Assembly: GCF_000802155.2 (NCBI RefSeq)
Contig: NZ_JQGJ02000005.1
Coordinates: 434,001-498,000 of the forward strand
Source of the DNA: Pseudomonas frederiksbergensis
GTDB taxonomy: Bacteria; Pseudomonadota; Gammaproteobacteria; Pseudomonadales; Pseudomonadaceae
Direction: 5' to 3'
Length of the DNA stretch: 64,000 bases
Shown here: piece by piece, positions 1 through 9,640 of the stretch
Layout: every line of letters starts with the position of its first letter
Position numbering within the stretch: position 1 is the first letter of the stretch
Notes under the pieces: generated by a model
Told to the model about the DNA's origin: nothing
Seen by the model: only the letters and a program-made list of their open reading frames with translations
Databases searched by the model: none
Made by a program: the position numbers and the translations under genes

Positions 1-378
1 GGCTGGTGCGCTGTACGCGCGCCGCACACTGATCTGGAAACCAATGGCAAAGCCCATATCGTCCACGCTGTGCACGGAGCCATCGGCACCGCGGGTCACC
101 GGGCGGTCGCGCCCCAGTTCATCGGCGATGGCCTCAAGATCAGCCATGCTTGCCACGCCATAGACGGTTTCACGAATCGAGGGCGCAGGCCCGATGGCCG
201 CCGGCAGACTGGCATCGTCTGCCCGACGGATAATCACGGCGGTGCCGTCGAGGGCTTCAAAACGACCGCCCTCGCTGTCGACATCGACAGGCAGCAGGCC
301 GTAGTCACGCAGGCAATGAGTACAGGCTTGAATGTCGTCGACACCGAAAATAAGGGCGTCAAGGCCAATGATGTTCAT
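1..378 (-). CDS. VOC (glyoxalase-fold) family protein, 3' part cut by window edge
   Basis: The 126 visible codons run off the left edge, so the C-terminus is missing. The protein begins MNIIGLDALIFGVDDI and continues as a typical N-terminal VOC module (a beta strand, then a helix covering ACTHCLRDYGL, then strands). VOC proteins bind a divalent metal and carry out isomerisation, ring cleavage or drug binding; nothing visible fixes the substrate. GGAGTGG lies about ten bases before the ATG. A LysR gene starts divergently 326 bases away, which is the usual place for a regulator of a small catabolic gene. Family is fairly sure, function unknown. Confidence 0.7.
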   Translation of the reverse strand, partial: MNIIGLDALIFGVDDIQACTHCLRDYGLLPVDVDSEGGRFEALDGTAVIIRRADDASLPAAIGPAPSIRETVYGVASMADLEAIADELGRDRPVTRGADGSVHSVDDMGFAIGFQISVRRAYSAPA

Positions 379-704
379 TGAGTTACCACTCCATTGTAAT
401 TATTCAGCGCAGGCCAGCACCCCGCTTACGGGAGCAGTGCCAGGCGGTACGCTGCCTTGGCGGGTCTTGGAGTCGATAAAGCGTCACGGCCAACCGACTG
501 TGGGTTGATAGTGAAGGGGTAAAAACTCACTGACTAATCGCTTGTCGGGATGCGACCTATCGGTAAACGCGATACCTGGCTGCGCAGCACAAGCGCTCTG
601 GAAAATCGAACAGGCATCGCACGATTCGCCCACTCACGGCACTTGACGCCGCGATAGGAAGGTCGGAAGGTATTTACAAAATAAATACAAGAATCGAGAC
701 CGCC
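379..704. other. Divergent intergenic region between the VOC gene and the LysR gene
   Basis: No gene is supported here; the antisense ORF crossing it is a shadow. It should carry both promoters. The only clear element is the AT-rich inverted repeat at 670-688, listed separately. Confidence 0.5.
670..688. promoter_or_regulatory. Probable LysR-type operator (inverted repeat)
   Basis: Arms GTATTT and AAATAC are separated by seven bases and contain the T-N11-A pattern typical of LysR boxes. The repeat ends 16 bases before the ATG of the LysR gene, so it would suit autorepression or control of the divergent VOC gene. That it is bound is inference. Confidence 0.45.
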
Positions 705-1616
705 ATGCGTTTTAACCACTTGGATCTCAACCTCCTGGTGGCGCTGGATGTATTGCTGGAAGAGCAGAACATCACCCGCGCCGCCGAACGCCTGCACATG
801 ACACAATCCGCCACCAGCGGCGTACTGGGCAGGCTGCGCCTCTACTTCGAAGATGAGCTGCTGGCGCAGGTCGGACGCAAGATGCAGCCCACGCCTTATG
901 CCCGCGAACTGGCGGCGCCGGTGCGCCAGGTGCTGCTGACGATCCAGTCCTCGATCACCGCCAAACCGGTGTTCGACCCCGCCACCAGCAAGCGTCATTT
1001 TCGCCTGATCACCTCGGACTATCTGATCAGCGTCCTGTTTGCCCGGGTGATCCAGAAGATCTCCCTGGAAGCACCGCATATCACCTTTGAACTGCTCGGC
1101 CCTGGCGACACGTCCACCGAGATGCTGATGCGCGGTGAGGCCGACATGATGATCGTGCCTGAACACTACCTGATCGAAGGCCACCCCTCGCAGCTACTGT
1201 TTGAAGAAGAACACGTCTGTGTAGTGTGGGACGGCAACACGTTGGTGGGCGACAGCATCAGCCTCGACCAGTACATCGAGATGGGCCATGTCTCGGTGAT
1301 TTTTGGCCGCAACCGACAACTGAGCGTCGAAGAATGGTTGATGAGCCAGTATGGTTTCACCCGCCGCATGGAAGTGGTGACCCATGACTTCAATACTCTG
1401 CCGCAGCTGATCGTCGGCACCCAACGCGTCGCCACCATGCTCCAACGCATGGCCAAGCTCTACGCCAACTACCTGCCGCTACGCATCGTGCAGCCACCAG
1501 TAAAAATCCCGGTGATGCGTGAGTTCATGCTCTGGCATCGGACCATGGAGGGGGATCCGATGCACCGCTGGCTGCGGGCGAAAATCAGCCAGATCATCAA
1601 CGAACTGGAGCAGTAG
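705..1616 (+). CDS. LysR-family transcriptional regulator
   Basis: 303 residues, normal length for the family. Residues 1-65 form the winged helix-turn-helix, with the pattern NITRAAERLHMTQSATSG as recognition region, and the rest is the periplasmic-binding-like effector domain. The opening FNHLDLNLLVALDVLLEE resembles the NodD/aromatic-catabolism branch of LysR proteins. It lies divergent from the VOC gene, its most likely target, and has an inverted repeat just upstream of its own start. The effector is not predictable from sequence. Confidence 0.9.
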   Translation: MRFNHLDLNLLVALDVLLEEQNITRAAERLHMTQSATSGVLGRLRLYFEDELLAQVGRKMQPTPYARELAAPVRQVLLTIQSSITAKPVFDPATSKRHFRLITSDYLISVLFARVIQKISLEAPHITFELLGPGDTSTEMLMRGEADMMIVPEHYLIEGHPSQLLFEEEHVCVVWDGNTLVGDSISLDQYIEMGHVSVIFGRNRQLSVEEWLMSQYGFTRRMEVVTHDFNTLPQLIVGTQRVATMLQRMAKLYANYLPLRIVQPPVKIPVMREFMLWHRTMEGDPMHRWLRAKISQIINELEQ

Positions 1617-1639
1617 TTACTGCGCTAGCCAAAGGCGAG

Positions 1640-3571
1640 TCACGTTCGAAAGTGCCCGACGGCCGCTTTGAGCTCGCCGCCAACCCGTTGCAAGTCGGCC
1701 GTTGAGCCTTGCAATTTCAGGCTTTCCCTGGCGCTTCCTTCGGCCACTTCCCGCACCCGCGTCATGCTCTGGCTGACTTGCTCGGCCACCACGCTCTGCT
1801 GTTCGGCGGCCGCGGCGATCTGCTGGTTCATCTGCTCGATGCTGGACACCGCCCGGGTGATCCGCGCCAGCGCCTGGGAGGCTTGCGCCGCAAGCACCAC
1901 CGTTTCATCGCTCAGCACATGGCTGCCTTGCAAGCGCTCGGCGGCGTGTTGGGCTACAGCGCTCAGACGAACGATCAACCCTTCGATTTCCGTGGTTGAT
2001 CGCTGGGTACGCCGTGCCAGGCCACGCACCTCATCGGCGACCACGGCGAAGCCACGTCCCTGCTCGCCCGCCCGCGCGGCCTCGATGGCGGCATTGAGCG
2101 CCAGCAGGTTGGTCTGCTCGGCCACCGCCTTGATCACATCGAGCACACCTCCAATCGCCGCGCTCTCCACCAATAGCGACCGCATGGCCTCAGCGCAACC
2201 GCCCATCTCCACAGCCAAATGATCAATCTTGTCACTCGCCTGACGCACCAACTCATCGCCCTCACGCGCCTGTTGGTCGGCATGCGCCACCGCTTCGCTG
2301 GCTTGACCCGCGTTGCGCGCGACTTCCTGCGCTGTGGCGGCCATCTGTTGCATGGCGGTGGCGGCCAGCTCGGTTTCCTGGCGTTGGTGTTCGACACCAC
2401 GGCTGTTACTCAGGGTCACTTCGGCCAGGCTGCCGGCCATGCCGTTGAGCGAGCCGACACCGCGGTCGATGCGTCCGACCAAACCGCGCAGGCTGCCCAG
2501 CATGTTGCCCACCGTGCCCAACAGTTGACCCAACTCATCACGACGACCACTGCCTGCCGGCGGATCACTCAGGTCCCCCGCCGCCACGCGTTGGACCAAC
2601 TGCACAGCCTGGCGCAACGGCTGCACAATCAAGTGACGGATCAGCAGACTAGCGCCAATGCCCAAGGCGAGCGCCAGAACGGTGATCAACCCCAATTGGC
2701 GATCGGCATCGCGATTATCGTCCAGGACCGCCTGCCTTTGCTGCTCATCGGCCTGGGCCAGCAGCTGGCTGACCTGCTCAATTTGCGCACTCATCGCCGC
2801 ACTGCTTTGCGCACTTTGCTCACGGCTGTCGACGAACTCGAGAAAGGCTTTGCGGTAGTCGCCCAAGGCAGTGTTCGCCTCCTGCAGCGACGCACCTTGC
2901 TGCTCGTCAAGATCGAGCGCCTGCATGGCGGCCAGCAGGTCACTCATGCTCATTTCCCAGTCGCTGCGGTAACGCTCCTCGCCATCGAGCGAGTAGTACA
3001 GCTCGCTGTCACGCAGCTTGGCGAGCTTGTCCCGCAGCGCGGTCGTCTGCTCAAGCAAAACCATCTGATCGCTGCTCGGCGGCGTCCCCTGCCCTAACCG
3101 AGCATTAAGCGCATCCAGTTGGTCGAGAAACAGTAGGGTAAAACTGTCGCCAGCCGTCTGCGCCCGTGCCTGCATGCGCAGGCGCGTTTCGCGAGCCCGA
3201 CGCAACGAATCGGCATAGCCGAGGAACTGCTCCAGGTAAGCGCTGACGGCTGTGCGAACCGCGGTGTGCGTTGCGCTGTTGGTCGGGTGATCATCGAGTT
3301 GCCGATTTAGTTTTCCAATCGTCTCGCGGACTTGCTCCAGGCGCTGCGGGGCGAGATCCAGGGCGAATGCTTTCTCGTCGATACGCGCACGCAGGATCAG
3401 GGCCTGAACCGCTGACGCCTGACGCGACTGCTCCCCACGTTGCTGCAGCACACCCAGGGAACGAAAAGCCGTGAGCGCTACTCCCAAAGTAACCAGCAGC
3501 ACCAAGCCAAAGCCCAGCAATAGCTTGGCCCCCACCGACAGATTTCCGAGAACGCGATTCAATATGAGCAT
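1640..3571 (-). CDS. Methyl-accepting chemotaxis protein with HBM-like periplasmic domain
   Basis: About 643 residues when started at [12 protein letters not shown], the ATG preceded by GAGGGA at good spacing; the longer frame to 3619 has no ribosome site. First membrane segment at roughly residues 13-35, then about 250 periplasmic residues that are almost all helical, a second membrane segment near 295-318, HAMP, and the cytoplasmic signalling hairpin with tip [16 protein letters not shown]. The long helical sensor fits the helical bimodular (HBM) class known from the organic-acid receptor McpS. Ligand is unknown. It should signal to CheA/CheW at the cell pole. No neighbouring gene suggests a ligand. 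Confidence 0.88.
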   Translation of the reverse strand: MLILNRVLGNLSVGAKLLLGFGLVLLVTLGVALTAFRSLGVLQQRGEQSRQASAVQALILRARIDEKAFALDLAPQRLEQVRETIGKLNRQLDDHPTNSATHTAVRTAVSAYLEQFLGYADSLRRARETRLRMQARAQTAGDSFTLLFLDQLDALNARLGQGTPPSSDQMVLLEQTTALRDKLAKLRDSELYYSLDGEERYRSDWEMSMSDLLAAMQALDLDEQQGASLQEANTALGDYRKAFLEFVDSREQSAQSSAAMSAQIEQVSQLLAQADEQQRQAVLDDNRDADRQLGLITVLALALGIGASLLIRHLIVQPLRQAVQLVQRVAAGDLSDPPAGSGRRDELGQLLGTVGNMLGSLRGLVGRIDRGVGSLNGMAGSLAEVTLSNSRGVEHQRQETELAATAMQQMAATAQEVARNAGQASEAVAHADQQAREGDELVRQASDKIDHLAVEMGGCAEAMRSLLVESAAIGGVLDVIKAVAEQTNLLALNAAIEAARAGEQGRGFAVVADEVRGLARRTQRSTTEIEGLIVRLSAVAQHAAERLQGSHVLSDETVVLAAQASQALARITRAVSSIEQMNQQIAAAAEQQSVVAEQVSQSMTRVREVAEGSARESLKLQGSTADLQRVGGELKAAVGHFRT

Positions 3572-3996
3572 GTCCAGTCCCTCGCACGGTCGTGGAAAAA
3601 CAGCCTGCCTTTGGCGCACAGGCTGATCGCTGTGCCGGATCTGGACTCACTCATCTGCCGATACCTTATTCTTGTTGTTGTGTGCCCCAAACGCCAACCG
3701 ACGGCGCGGTTCAGCGCCAACTCTAGTGAGTCGGACCTCAACGACACCAATCACATCCTGCGTTATGAGCCATCGCAAAGCACGATGGTAGGTATCCGGA
3801 TTTGCGGCTTGAGCGGTGCGTAGCCCCCTTGGACCAACGGTGCACACGGCTCTATCTCCGTTCGCAATACCTCCCATCCCGACTCGCGATTGGCCAAACA
3901 AGGGGCCTGCCCTTAGCCTGCTTCGAACCGTCAGGTCTGGCTATTCCCGCTCCGGACCTGGTCGCCCGCTTTGCTTGCACAAGGACAATAACAATC
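3572..3996. other. Intergenic region, no gene seen
   Basis: About 425 bases between the divergent chemoreceptor and hydrolase genes. Small ORFs in it lack ribosome sites and codon bias. I see no convincing promoter boxes, repeats or RNA structure. Confidence 0.4.
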
Positions 3997-5154
3997 ATGT
4001 TTCGCTACTTCCCGACCAACTACGTGTGGAATCTTTCCGTCGATCTGGCCATTGAAATGGGCGCCCGCATTGGCGAAATCGAAGAAATGTGCGCGCCGCT
4101 GCAGGAGGCCGCCAAGCAACCGGACGCCGCTGGCAGCAAGGCCTTCCGGGAGACCTGGGCGAACATGGCCGACAAGCTGTGCGGCCTGGCTGAAGAAGAC
4201 GAAGGCAAGGGTCGAATGTTGTCTGCCGGTGAAAAATACAACCGCGCCGCGACCTACTACCTGAGCTGCGAACGCCTACAGGCCCACGGTGCCCCTGGCC
4301 GGACGGAGCTGTACCAGCGCTTTCTGCACACGTTCCAACGCGGTATCGACCTGGCACGCGAAAACTGCGAGCGCGTTGAAATCCCTTACGAAGGCAAACA
4401 TATTTCCGGTCTGCTGGTCCGTGCCGAAGGTGTCAGCGGCCCAGCGCCGATTTTGGTGCAGGTCAATGGACTCGACTCCACCAAAGAAATGAAATACCGC
4501 GTCGGCCTGCCCGCCTGGCTGGCCAAACGTGGCGTGTCGTCGCTGATCATCGACCAACCCGGGACAGGCGAAGCGCTCCGGCTACATAACCTGACAGCGC
4601 GTTTCGACAGCGAACATTGGGCCAGTCGCGTGGTGGATTGGTTGGAAACCCGCGACGATGTCGACGCCAAACGCATTGGGTTGGAGGGCGTATCACTCGG
4701 AGGTTATTACTGCCCGCGTGCCGTGGCCTTCGAGCCGCGCTTCGCTTGCGGTGTCGTCTGGGGGGCCAATCATGACTGGCGCGACGTGCAGAAACGCCGC
4801 TTGGAAAAGGAAGGCAGCTTCCCGGTCCCGCATTACTGGTCGCACGTCTCGTGGGTATGGGGCGCCAAGGACACCGACGAATTCATGGCCATCGCCGAAA
4901 ATGTGCATCTGGATGGCATCCTGGATCGCATCAAGGTTCCCTTCCTGGTCACCCACGGTGAAAAGGATTCGCAGATTCCATTGAAGTGGGCACACCGCAC
5001 TTACGAACAATTGGTCAACAGCCCAAAACGCGAACTGAAAGTCTTCACCGAGCGCGAGGGTGGCGTACAGCACTCGAGCTTCGATAACAGTATCAATGCC
5101 GGCCAGTACATCGCCGACTGGGTGGCTGAAGTGCTCGGTGGTCGCACTGCATGA
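3997..5154 (+). CDS. Alpha/beta hydrolase, FrsA/DHPON-hydrolase-like
   Basis: 385 residues from MFRYFPTNYVWN, chosen because the upstream extension to 3802 is not protein-like and AAGGA lies before this ATG. Residues 1-125 are a helical cap. The hydrolase core follows, with an oxyanion-side QVNGLDS segment, the nucleophile elbow GVSLGGYY (Ser near residue 235), a late Asp in THGEKDS and the catalytic His near the C-terminus in VQHSSFD. Family members include 2,6-dihydroxypseudooxynicotine C-C hydrolase and other esterase-like enzymes. The substrate is not inferable and no pathway genes lie nearby. Confidence 0.8.
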   Translation: MFRYFPTNYVWNLSVDLAIEMGARIGEIEEMCAPLQEAAKQPDAAGSKAFRETWANMADKLCGLAEEDEGKGRMLSAGEKYNRAATYYLSCERLQAHGAPGRTELYQRFLHTFQRGIDLARENCERVEIPYEGKHISGLLVRAEGVSGPAPILVQVNGLDSTKEMKYRVGLPAWLAKRGVSSLIIDQPGTGEALRLHNLTARFDSEHWASRVVDWLETRDDVDAKRIGLEGVSLGGYYCPRAVAFEPRFACGVVWGANHDWRDVQKRRLEKEGSFPVPHYWSHVSWVWGAKDTDEFMAIAENVHLDGILDRIKVPFLVTHGEKDSQIPLKWAHRTYEQLVNSPKRELKVFTEREGGVQHSSFDNSINAGQYIADWVAEVLGGRTA

Positions 5155-5212
5155 CAGGTATGAAATTCATGCTCCGGCATGCGGCCGGGGCCTGAACGTC
5201 CGGTGCGACCGC

Positions 5213-5240
5213 GCGATGGGCATGAATGCGTGCCCATCGC
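5213..5240. repeat. Perfect hairpin downstream of the hydrolase
   Basis: Ten-base arms GCGATGGGCA and TGCCCATCGC around an eight-base loop, about 60 bases after the hydrolase stop. There is no T-run, so it is more likely an mRNA-stabilising or Rho-related structure than an intrinsic terminator. Confidence 0.4.
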
Positions 5241-5374
5241 CCCGCCGTCAAAAGTGCTTCGATGGTTGCGCATATTCGATCGGAAGCAGCTTTTAACGAG
5301 GGTGTCGTCCGCATTGTGTACCCGTGATTTTGGGTACTGCTTTAACCAACCTTTAGATTTTTGACGTTAACGAG

Positions 5375-5662
5375 GTGCAAGGCAGACGGAGTAAAACCGT
5401 AGACGACGAACAGCCACTCTTCGGCTTAATTGAAGCTCTAGGTATGGATTTCGCCGATGAGCGTTTGCTGGAAGAGACCTCTCCGTCGTCTCCCTATGGA
5501 CCGGGGGCGTTGGGATGGGAAAACGGCTCTATTGATACCTTTCTTGATGCTGCCGCAGCGGGGGCGACTGCCAGCTCACGCAGTTCCCCTGTGAGTGCCA
5601 GTAGATCAAACGTATGGCAACGCTGTGCGGCCATTCTGCTGGCTGGTAAATTTTATGAGTGA
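5375..5662 (+). CDS. Small hypothetical protein, AT-richer than neighbours
   Basis: 95 codons from GTG, or about 72 from the ATG at 5444. The product is acidic, contains GMDFADERLLEETS and ends NVWQRCAAILLAGKFYE, an ending I associate with small Pseudomonas proteins of unknown function. Codon choice (many tct, gat, ggt, ttt, aaa) is unlike the GC3-rich core genes around it, pointing to accessory DNA. No good ribosome site is seen at either start, so the start and even expression are uncertain. It sits next to the 3' end of tRNA-Gly, a common integration target. Confidence 0.4.
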   Translation: MQGRRSKTVDDEQPLFGLIEALGMDFADERLLEETSPSSPYGPGALGWENGSIDTFLDAAAAGATASSRSSPVSASRSNVWQRCAAILLAGKFYE

Positions 5663-5834
5663 GCCCAGCCATTGCGGTTCGAAGGACTACGACCGAACAA
5701 AGGCTGCCGGTCGTGAAAATCCACTATCGACTCATACTGCTTCAAACCGCAGGTCTTGAACTGCTCGGCGGTGTTTTCACACAGGCTGGGCCCGAAGTAG
5801 CCTGTCGACATGAGTGCAAACATTTTTTAGGCAC

Positions 5835-5867
5835 AAAAAAAGCCACTCATCTGAGTGGCTTTTTTTG
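5835..5867. terminator. Bidirectional intrinsic terminator
   Basis: Stem AGCCACTCA/TGAGTGGCT flanked by a seven-base A-run on the left and a seven-base T-run on the right, so it can act on both strands. It sits just after the tRNA-Gly 3' end on the minus strand and after the small ORF on the plus strand. Confidence 0.85.
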
Positions 5868-5872
5868 AATCT

Positions 5873-5948
<76 letters not shown>

Positions 5949-5963
5949 GTCTTGGTGTGGCGC

Positions 5964-5991
5964 ATTCTATAGATTCCAAACACGCCGTCAA
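5964..5991 (-). promoter_or_regulatory. Sigma70 promoter of tRNA-Gly
   Basis: On the minus strand TTGACG, a 16-base spacer and TAGAAT, followed by a GC-rich discriminator (GCGCC) and the tRNA 5' end about 15 bases downstream. The GC-rich discriminator is typical of stringently controlled stable-RNA promoters. Confidence 0.7.
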
Positions 5992-6011
5992 CCCTTTGAT
6001 TCAAAAAAGTT

Positions 6012-6572
6012 TTATTTCGGATCGACATCAGTCCGCAGGTGCGGCCAGGCGGCGCGCAGGTATTGAACCATCGACCACAGCGTCAAACCAGCGGACACCA
6101 GCAGCAAGCCGTAACCCAACAGGACCCAGAAGGTGAAGTCCGAAGGATTCGCCAGCAGGATAACCAGCGCGAGCATCTGCGCGGCGGTTTTCCATTTACC
6201 GAGGTTCGACACGGCGACCTGGGCGCGGGCACCCAACTCGGCCATCCATTCACGCAACGCCGAGACGACGATTTCGCGGCCGATGATCACTGCCGCCGGC
6301 AGGGTCAGCCAGAGATTGCCGTGTTCTTGCACCAGCAGCACCAGGGCCACCGCGACCATCAGTTTGTCGGCCACCGGGTCGAGGAACGCGCCGAACGGCG
6401 TGCTTTGCTCCAGGCGTCGGGCGAGGTAGCCGTCGAGCCAGTCCGTCGCGGCGGCGAAGGCAAAGACCGAGGCTGAGGCCACGTAGCTCCAGTGGTACGG
6501 CAAGTAGAACAACAATATGAAGATCGGGATGAGCAGGACGCGTAGAACGGTAATCAGGTTTGGGATATTCAT
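6012..6572 (-). CDS. pgsA: CDP-diacylglycerol--glycerol-3-phosphate 3-phosphatidyltransferase
   Basis: 186 residues from [11 protein letters not shown], the usual Pseudomonas start; an in-frame GTG two codons upstream is also possible. It makes phosphatidylglycerophosphate from CDP-diacylglycerol and glycerol-3-phosphate, the first committed step to phosphatidylglycerol, in the inner membrane. The CDP-alcohol phosphatidyltransferase motif is complete (DWLDGYLAR, then [10 protein letters not shown]), followed by several hydrophobic segments. It follows uvrC on the same strand and precedes tRNA-Gly, the conserved Pseudomonas order gacA-uvrC-pgsA-tRNA. Confidence 0.97.
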   Translation of the reverse strand: MNIPNLITVLRVLLIPIFILLFYLPYHWSYVASASVFAFAAATDWLDGYLARRLEQSTPFGAFLDPVADKLMVAVALVLLVQEHGNLWLTLPAAVIIGREIVVSALREWMAELGARAQVAVSNLGKWKTAAQMLALVILLANPSDFTFWVLLGYGLLLVSAGLTLWSMVQYLRAAWPHLRTDVDPK

Positions 6573-6604
6573 CGGCACAACTGGCTACGAGGTTGACGGG
6601 CATT

Positions 6605-8428
6605 CTACTCGCTATGCAGGTTCGCATAAATCGACTCTGCGAGCTTTTTACTGATGCCGGGTGCTTTGGCTATCTCCTCGATGCTGGCACGAGACAGTTC
6701 CTGCAATCCACCAAAATGTTTCAACAGATCACGCCGGCGCGTCGGCCCGACCCCTGCCACGCCTTCCAGCGTAGAGGTACGGCGGGTCTTGCCACGGCGG
6801 GCGCGGTGCCCCGTGATGGCGAAGCGGTGGGCTTCGTCGCGGATCTGCTGGATCAAGTGCAATGCCGGCGAATCGCCCTTGAGGGTGAATTCGTGGGCCG
6901 CGTCGTTCAGGTACAAGGTTTCGAAACCCGCCTTGCGCGTCGCGCCCTTGGCTACGCCGAGCAGGATCAGGTCCGGGACCGCCAGTTCGTTGAGTACGTC
7001 GCGGGCCATGGATAACTGGCCTTTGCCACCGTCCACCAACAGGATGTCCGGCAACTTGCCCTCGCCGTCCTTGATCTTGCCGAAGCGCCGCATCAGTGCC
7101 TGGTGCATGGCGGCATAGTCATCGCCCGGGGTAACGCCTTCGATGTTATAGCGCCGGTAATCGGATTTGATCGGGCCTTCAGGACCGAACACCACGCAGG
7201 AGGCAACGGTCGCCTCGCCGCTGGAGTGGCTGATGTCGTAGCACTCGAGCCGCTGCGGCGGCTCATCCAGATGCAGGACATCGGCCAAGGCATCGAACCG
7301 TGCCGCGACGTGCTGGCGGTTGGCCAGGCGCGCGCCAAGGGCCTGTTCGGCGTTGGTCACGGCCAATTGCTGCCAGCGCGCGCGCGTTCCACGCACTCGG
7401 TGGCTGATGGTCAGTTCTCGACCGCGAAGCTTGTCGATGGCTCCGATCAGGGCCGGGAAGTCTTCGTGGACCACGTTGACGATCAACTCGCTGGGCAAGT
7501 CGCGTTCCGGGCTGCTGATGTAGTACTGGCCCAGGAAAGCGGCCATGACTTCCGCCACGTCTTCCTCGATCCCTACCTGAGGGAAGAAATTCTTGCTGCC
7601 CAGCACCCGACCGCCCCGCACACTGATGAGATGCACGCAGGCGCCACCGGGGTTGACGAACGCGGCGACGACATCGACATCGCCGCTGCCGCCCTCCATG
7701 CTCTGCTGGTCCTGTACACGACGCAGCAACCCGATCTGGTCGCGCAACTCCGCGGCGCGTTCGAATTCAAGGTTGATCGAAGCCTCTTCCATGGCGGCCG
7801 ACAGTTCATCGGTCAGCGCATTGCTGCGCCCCTCCAGGAACATGACCGAGTGACGCACGTCCTCGGCATAGACCTCGGGCTCGACGAGCCCGACACACGG
7901 CGCCTTGCAGCGTTTGATCTGGTGTTGCAGGCAGGGCCGGGTCCGATTCTTGTAATAGCTGTCTTCGCATTGGCGCACGAAAAAGGTTTTTTGCAGCAGG
8001 CTCAGGCTTTCACGGATTGCCCCGGCGCTGGGGTATGGGCCGAAATACCGGCCCTTGGCCTTCTTGGCCCCACGATGAATGCTCAGGCGTGGAAAGGCCC
8101 CGTCGGACAGGAACACGTACGGGTATGATTTGTCGTCCCGCAACAGGATGTTGTACGGCGGCCGCCATTCCTTGATCAGCGTCTGCTCAAGCAGCAGCGC
8201 CTCGGTTTCATTGGCGGTGATGGTGGTTTCGATTTGCGCGATGCGCCCCACCAGCGCGGCGGTTTTTGGTGCGAGGCCCGTCTTGCGGAAGTAGCTGGCC
8301 AGGCGCTTCTTGAGGTTCTTGGCCTTGCCGACGTAAAGCAGGCGCGCGTCGCTGTCGAACATGCGGTACACGCCGGGACGGCCGCTGCAGGTGGACAGGA
8401 AAGCACTTGGATCAAACTGTTCAGTCAT
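6605..8428 (-). CDS. uvrC: Excinuclease ABC subunit C
   Basis: 607 residues, full length. UvrC makes both incisions around a DNA lesion after UvrAB hand-over. The GIY-YIG nuclease lies at about residues 17-95 ([19 protein letters not shown]), a cysteine-rich region near 150-180, the UVR helix near 205-240, the RNase H-like C-terminal nuclease with [11 protein letters not shown], and tandem helix-hairpin-helix motifs at the end ([19 protein letters not shown]). The ATG is only two bases after the gacA stop, so the two are co-transcribed and probably translationally coupled, as in other gammaproteobacteria. Confidence 0.98.
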   Translation of the reverse strand: MTEQFDPSAFLSTCSGRPGVYRMFDSDARLLYVGKAKNLKKRLASYFRKTGLAPKTAALVGRIAQIETTITANETEALLLEQTLIKEWRPPYNILLRDDKSYPYVFLSDGAFPRLSIHRGAKKAKGRYFGPYPSAGAIRESLSLLQKTFFVRQCEDSYYKNRTRPCLQHQIKRCKAPCVGLVEPEVYAEDVRHSVMFLEGRSNALTDELSAAMEEASINLEFERAAELRDQIGLLRRVQDQQSMEGGSGDVDVVAAFVNPGGACVHLISVRGGRVLGSKNFFPQVGIEEDVAEVMAAFLGQYYISSPERDLPSELIVNVVHEDFPALIGAIDKLRGRELTISHRVRGTRARWQQLAVTNAEQALGARLANRQHVAARFDALADVLHLDEPPQRLECYDISHSSGEATVASCVVFGPEGPIKSDYRRYNIEGVTPGDDYAAMHQALMRRFGKIKDGEGKLPDILLVDGGKGQLSMARDVLNELAVPDLILLGVAKGATRKAGFETLYLNDAAHEFTLKGDSPALHLIQQIRDEAHRFAITGHRARRGKTRRTSTLEGVAGVGPTRRRDLLKHFGGLQELSRASIEEIAKAPGISKKLAESIYANLHSE

Positions 8429-8430
8429 TA

Positions 8431-9072
8431 TCAGGCGCTGGCATCGACCATGCCATGACGCACCGCCAGCAGCGTCAACTCGACGTCACTGCTGATCGAA
8501 AGCTTTTCGAAGATACGGTAACGGTAGGTATTGACGGTCTTGGGCGACAGGCACAGCTTATCGGAAATGATCTGGACCTTCTGGCAGCCGACGATCATCA
8601 GCGCAATCTGGATTTCTCGTTCGGACAGCGCATCGAAGGGCGAATCGTTGGTCGGCTGGAACGACTTGATTGCCAATTGCTGGGCGATTTGCGGGCTGAT
8701 ATAGCGCTGCCCGGCAAATACCAGGCGGATTGCCTGGACCATCTCGTTCAAGCCGGCGCCCTTGGTGAGGTAGCCCGCCGCGCCCGCCTGCAACAACCGG
8801 GTGGGAAACGGATCTTCCTCACAGACAGTCACCGCGACGACCTTGATGTCCGGATGACTGCGCAGCAGCTTACGCGTGGCTTCAAGGCCGCCGATGCCCG
8901 GCATCTTGACGTCCATGAGCACCACGTCGGGTTTCAATTCACGCGCCTTGATCAGGGATTCCTCCCCGGATTCGGCTTGGCCAACTACTTGCAGGCCATC
9001 AATGTCAGCCAGCATTCGTGTAATGCCCGTACGGACGAGATCATGGTCGTCGACCACTAACACCCTAATCAA
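8431..9072 (-). CDS. gacA: Response regulator GacA
   Basis: 213 residues. Receiver domain at 1-120 with the phosphoacceptor Asp in [10 protein letters not shown] (Asp54), then a LuxR-type helix-turn-helix near 145-210 ([13 protein letters not shown]...[14 protein letters not shown]). With the sensor GacS it drives the rsm small RNAs and so secondary metabolism, exoproducts and biofilm. The start is TTG: reading back from [13 protein letters not shown], the only suitable codon is TTG ATT AGG, and a TTG start is, to my knowledge, a known feature of gacA in fluorescent pseudomonads. uvrC follows directly. Confidence 0.97.
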   Translation of the reverse strand: MIRVLVVDDHDLVRTGITRMLADIDGLQVVGQAESGEESLIKARELKPDVVLMDVKMPGIGGLEATRKLLRSHPDIKVVAVTVCEEDPFPTRLLQAGAAGYLTKGAGLNEMVQAIRLVFAGQRYISPQIAQQLAIKSFQPTNDSPFDALSEREIQIALMIVGCQKVQIISDKLCLSPKTVNTYRYRIFEKLSISSDVELTLLAVRHGMVDASA

Positions 9073-9173
9073 GCAGACACCTCACGATTTGGTCTTGTAT
9101 GGGTTGCCAACACCTTAGCAAAAAGCACTCGGCAGACCTAGGGCAAACGGGCAGATAAAAGTTACAACAAATC

Positions 9174-9194
9174 TTCGAACTCGATATTCGAAGC
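9174..9194. terminator. Weak hairpin after the GNAT gene
   Basis: Seven-base arms CTTCGAA/TTCGAAG immediately downstream of the GNAT stop on the minus strand, followed by ATTTGTTG rather than a clean T-run. It may attenuate read-through towards gacA; low confidence. Confidence 0.3.
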
Positions 9195-9195
9195 C

Positions 9196-9630
9196 TCAAG
9201 CATGGGCGTCTCGCTGCATTCTAAAGAAACACTCATCTTCCCCGACCACCCTCAGCCCCATGCGCTCGTAGAGTTCCCGGGCCGGATTGTCTTTGAAAAC
9301 GGTAAGCCGCAACGCCGGGCGATGTTCAACTGCCACCATCGCCCAGACCTGTCCTATCGCCCAGGTTCCGGCGCCCTGTCGACGAAACGCCTTGTCGATC
9401 TGTAACTCTCGAATATACAAAGCGCGCGCATCACGACTGAGACTGACAAAACCCAGCGTTTGTTCATGGCGGCAGATTATCCAGTTCTGGCGGATGACCC
9501 ACGCCAGATCGAACGCCTCGTCCTGCCACAGCAAATCATGGCGCAGGTAATAGGTAAGCATGTTGCTGCAAGTCAGCTGACGTGCAAACTCAATGTCACG
9601 GGCTTCAGCCGGGCGCCATTCAAGACTCAT
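9196..9630 (-). CDS. GNAT-family N-acetyltransferase
   Basis: 144 residues from MSLEWRPAEARDI; GAGGT precedes this ATG, while the longer frame to 9795 runs inside the nitrilase gene. It has the acetyl-CoA-binding core: strand LYIRELQIDKAFRRQGAG (motif A, pattern R-R-Q-G-A-G) and motif B in FKDNPARELYERMGLRV, ending in a short strand. The acceptor is unknown. It lies ten bases after the nitrilase-family gene and is probably in the same transcript. Confidence 0.85.
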   Translation of the reverse strand: MSLEWRPAEARDIEFARQLTCSNMLTYYLRHDLLWQDEAFDLAWVIRQNWIICRHEQTLGFVSLSRDARALYIRELQIDKAFRRQGAGTWAIGQVWAMVAVEHRPALRLTVFKDNPARELYERMGLRVVGEDECFFRMQRDAHA

Positions 9631-9640
9631 CGAAACCTCG

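Noticed and set aside
534..1184. 216-codon ORF on the minus strand
   Set aside because: Antisense to the LysR gene and its promoter; no recognisable domain.
5659..5868. 69-codon ORF on the plus strand
   Set aside because: Reads through the bidirectional terminator, no ribosome site, no family resemblance.
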